A stretch of DNA of 6,339 bases from the NCBI GenBank assembly GCA_016296235.1, contig JAEDJR010000111.1, positions 1 through 6,339 of the forward strand, read 5' to 3'. The stretch is from Oscillospiraceae bacterium. Lineage in GTDB: Bacteria; Bacillota; Clostridia; Oscillospirales; Oscillospiraceae. How positions within the stretch are numbered: the first letter of the stretch is position 1; every line of letters begins with the position of its first letter. The translations under genes and the position numbers were made by a program. Below are positions 5,237 through 6,339 of the stretch, piece by piece. The notes under the pieces are model-generated. The model was not told the DNA's origin, made no database searches, and saw nothing but the letters and a program-made list of their open reading frames with translations.

Positions 5237-5246
5237 TTCGCATGAA
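5237..5246. promoter_or_regulatory. Inverted copy of the putP-proximal site
   Basis: TTCGCATGAA (5237-5246) is the exact reverse complement of TTCATGCGAA at 5090-5099 on the far side of the intergenic region. Each copy lies in the untranslated leader of one of the two divergent genes. It could be a regulator binding site that permits joint control by one protein. Confidence 0.4.
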
Positions 5247-5260
5247 ACGGAGTGACAGAC

Positions 5261-6133
5261 ATGAGTATCAAGCAGTATGAGGCCTTTGCAAAGACGGCGG
5301 AATTGGGCAGTCTGACACGGGCTGCGGAAGCGCTGGGTTCCACCCAGTCCCGGATCAGCCATGTGCTCAGCGCCATGGAGGAGGAATACGGCTTTCGCCT
5401 GATGCAGCGCAGCCGGAGCGGCGTGACGCTGACGGAGGCCGGCGCCATGCTGCTGCCGAAAATGGAGGCCATCCTGCAGCAAAACCGGGAGCTGGAGAAC
5501 CTCATTGCCGATATTCGGGGCGCCGACGCCGGTACCGTGCGGCTGGGGGCCTTCACCAGCGTGGCAGTCCACTGGCTGCCGGGGATGATTCAGACCTTCC
5601 AGACGGCCCATCCCAAGGTGGAGCTGAAGATGTTCAACGGCGACTACTACGACCTTGAGCAGTGGCTGCTGGATGGTTCCATCGACCTGGGCTTTGTCAC
5701 CCTCCCGGCCCCGGCGGGCGTTCGGGTCATTCCTCTGGTGGAGGACGAGCTGCTGGCCATTCTGCCCAAGGGGCATCCTCTGGCCGCAAAGCCGCAGATC
5801 TCCGCCGCCGCCCTGGCGCGGGAGCCGTTTATCAGCCTGCTGCAAAGCTCAGACCATGACATCCACCGGGCCCTGGACCAGGCGGGCATCACCCCCTGTA
5901 TCCGATATACCACCAAGGACGACTATGCCATCATCGCCATGGTGGAGCAGGGACTGGGCGTCTCCATTGTGCCGGAGCTGCTGATCCGGGGCAGGAGCCA
6001 GAACCTGGAGGTTCGCCCCCTGGAGTCCCGGGCCACCCGCACCATCGCCCTGGCCATCCCCGAGGGCGTCTCCTCCCCGGCGGTGGAGGCCTTCGCCCAG
6101 ACGGCCGTGACCTGGCTGGAGCATCCACACTGA
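5261..6133 (+). CDS. LysR-type transcriptional regulator
   Basis: A 290-residue protein of usual length for the LysR family. The N-terminal winged helix-turn-helix (about residues 1-60) reads GSLTRAAEALGSTQSRISHV (16-35), followed by the wing and the LTEAG motif (57-61). A linker helix (about 62-88) leads to a periplasmic-binding-protein-like effector domain (about 90-290), with typical elements such as GSIDLGFV (139-146), PLVEDELLAILPKGHPLA (158-175) and MVEQGLGVSIVPELL (227-241). It is expected to bind DNA as a tetramer in the cytoplasm. The ATG at 5261 is chosen because GGAG (5249-5252) lies 8 nt upstream; the GTG at 5252 overlaps that site. It is divergent from putP, and LysR proteins often control such neighbours and themselves, so proline or a related compound is a plausible effector; that is inference. 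Confidence 0.93.
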   Translation: MSIKQYEAFAKTAELGSLTRAAEALGSTQSRISHVLSAMEEEYGFRLMQRSRSGVTLTEAGAMLLPKMEAILQQNRELENLIADIRGADAGTVRLGAFTSVAVHWLPGMIQTFQTAHPKVELKMFNGDYYDLEQWLLDGSIDLGFVTLPAPAGVRVIPLVEDELLAILPKGHPLAAKPQISAAALAREPFISLLQSSDHDIHRALDQAGITPCIRYTTKDDYAIIAMVEQGLGVSIVPELLIRGRSQNLEVRPLESRATRTIALAIPEGVSSPAVEAFAQTAVTWLEHPH

Positions 6134-6135
6134 CA

Positions 6136-6177
6136 GAATCAAGACGGCGCAGCATGAAAGCTGCGCCGTCTTGATTC
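6136..6177. terminator. Strong hairpin between convergent genes, probable terminator
   Basis: An 18-bp perfect stem pairs 6136-6153 (GAATCAAGACGGCGCAGC) with 6160-6177 around the 6-nt loop ATGAAA. It starts two bases after the regulator's stop codon and ends ten bases before the stop of the convergent aldolase gene. No T tract follows on the plus strand, but the stem's distal part is AT-rich. It probably ends both transcripts. Confidence 0.75.
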
Positions 6178-6187
6178 CGGACTGGAA

Positions 6188-6339
6188 TTATTCCATGGAT
6201 TTGGCGATTTTCACAATCCGGCTGGTGCCCAGGCGGGAGGCGCCCAGGTTCAGGAACTTCTCGGCGTCCTCGATGGAGGAAATGCCGCCGGCAGCCTTGA
6301 TCTTCACATGGGGCGCCACATGGGCGGCGAACAGCTCCA
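6188..6339 (-). CDS. deoC: Deoxyribose-phosphate aldolase, C-terminal part
   Basis: The last 49 residues of a protein whose gene continues beyond the window edge. The enzyme splits 2-deoxyribose 5-phosphate into glyceraldehyde 3-phosphate and acetaldehyde in deoxynucleoside catabolism. The visible part contains VKIKAAGGISSIEDAEKFL, where the lysine before AAGGI matches the second active-site lysine (Lys201 in E. coli DeoC), and GASRLGTSRIV, the glycine/serine phosphate-binding end of the barrel. The first active-site lysine lies outside the window. The sequence is closer to the shorter Gram-positive form, which ends soon after the GTS motif. It is convergent with the LysR-type gene, with the hairpin at 6136-6177 between them. 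Confidence 0.88.
   Translation of the reverse strand, partial: ELFAAHVAPHVKIKAAGGISSIEDAEKFLNLGASRLGTSRIVKIAKSME

Overview
The window looks like a chromosomal segment of a gut-type Clostridia, probably Oscillospiraceae or a relative. The grounds are GC-rich coding sequence with Firmicutes-style AGGAGG ribosome binding sites, sigma-A-like promoters, and an interspersed palindromic repeat of a type I recall from these genomes. This placement is from memory and composition; no search was run.

Layout, left to right. A small nitroreductase-family flavoprotein gene (78-599, +) is followed by a 74-residue membrane-anchored protein with four cysteines and an acidic tail (687-911, +), closed by a strong terminator hairpin (917-955). 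Next comes a distinct, AT-richer unit: a promoter, an inverted-repeat operator candidate, a 35-36 codon leader ORF (1054-1161) and a half-size ABC exporter (1142-2755, +) whose start lies inside the end of the leader ORF. A perfect 12-bp RNA hairpin inside the leader ORF (1094-1132) ends in the exporter's Shine-Dalgarno sequence. This arrangement resembles translational attenuation or obligate translational coupling and is the most interesting signal here.

Convergent to the exporter is a two-CBS-domain protein (2866-3297, -). Between it and the next gene lies an imperfect palindromic element of about 228 bp (3372-3599), which is MITE-like and composite and has A6/T6 tracts at its ends. Then come a PutP-type sodium/proline symporter (3606-5054, -) and a divergently transcribed LysR-type regulator (5261-6133, +). 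The shared intergenic region holds two good promoters and several related GCATGAA/TTCATGC sites, so the regulator probably controls putP, itself, or both. An 18-bp hairpin (6136-6177) separates the regulator from the 3' end of a deoxyribose-phosphate aldolase gene (6188-6339, -) that runs off the window.

The two parts that look like working units are the leader-hairpin-exporter cassette and the putP/lysR divergent pair. The other genes look like ordinary chromosomal neighbours with no evident pathway linking them.
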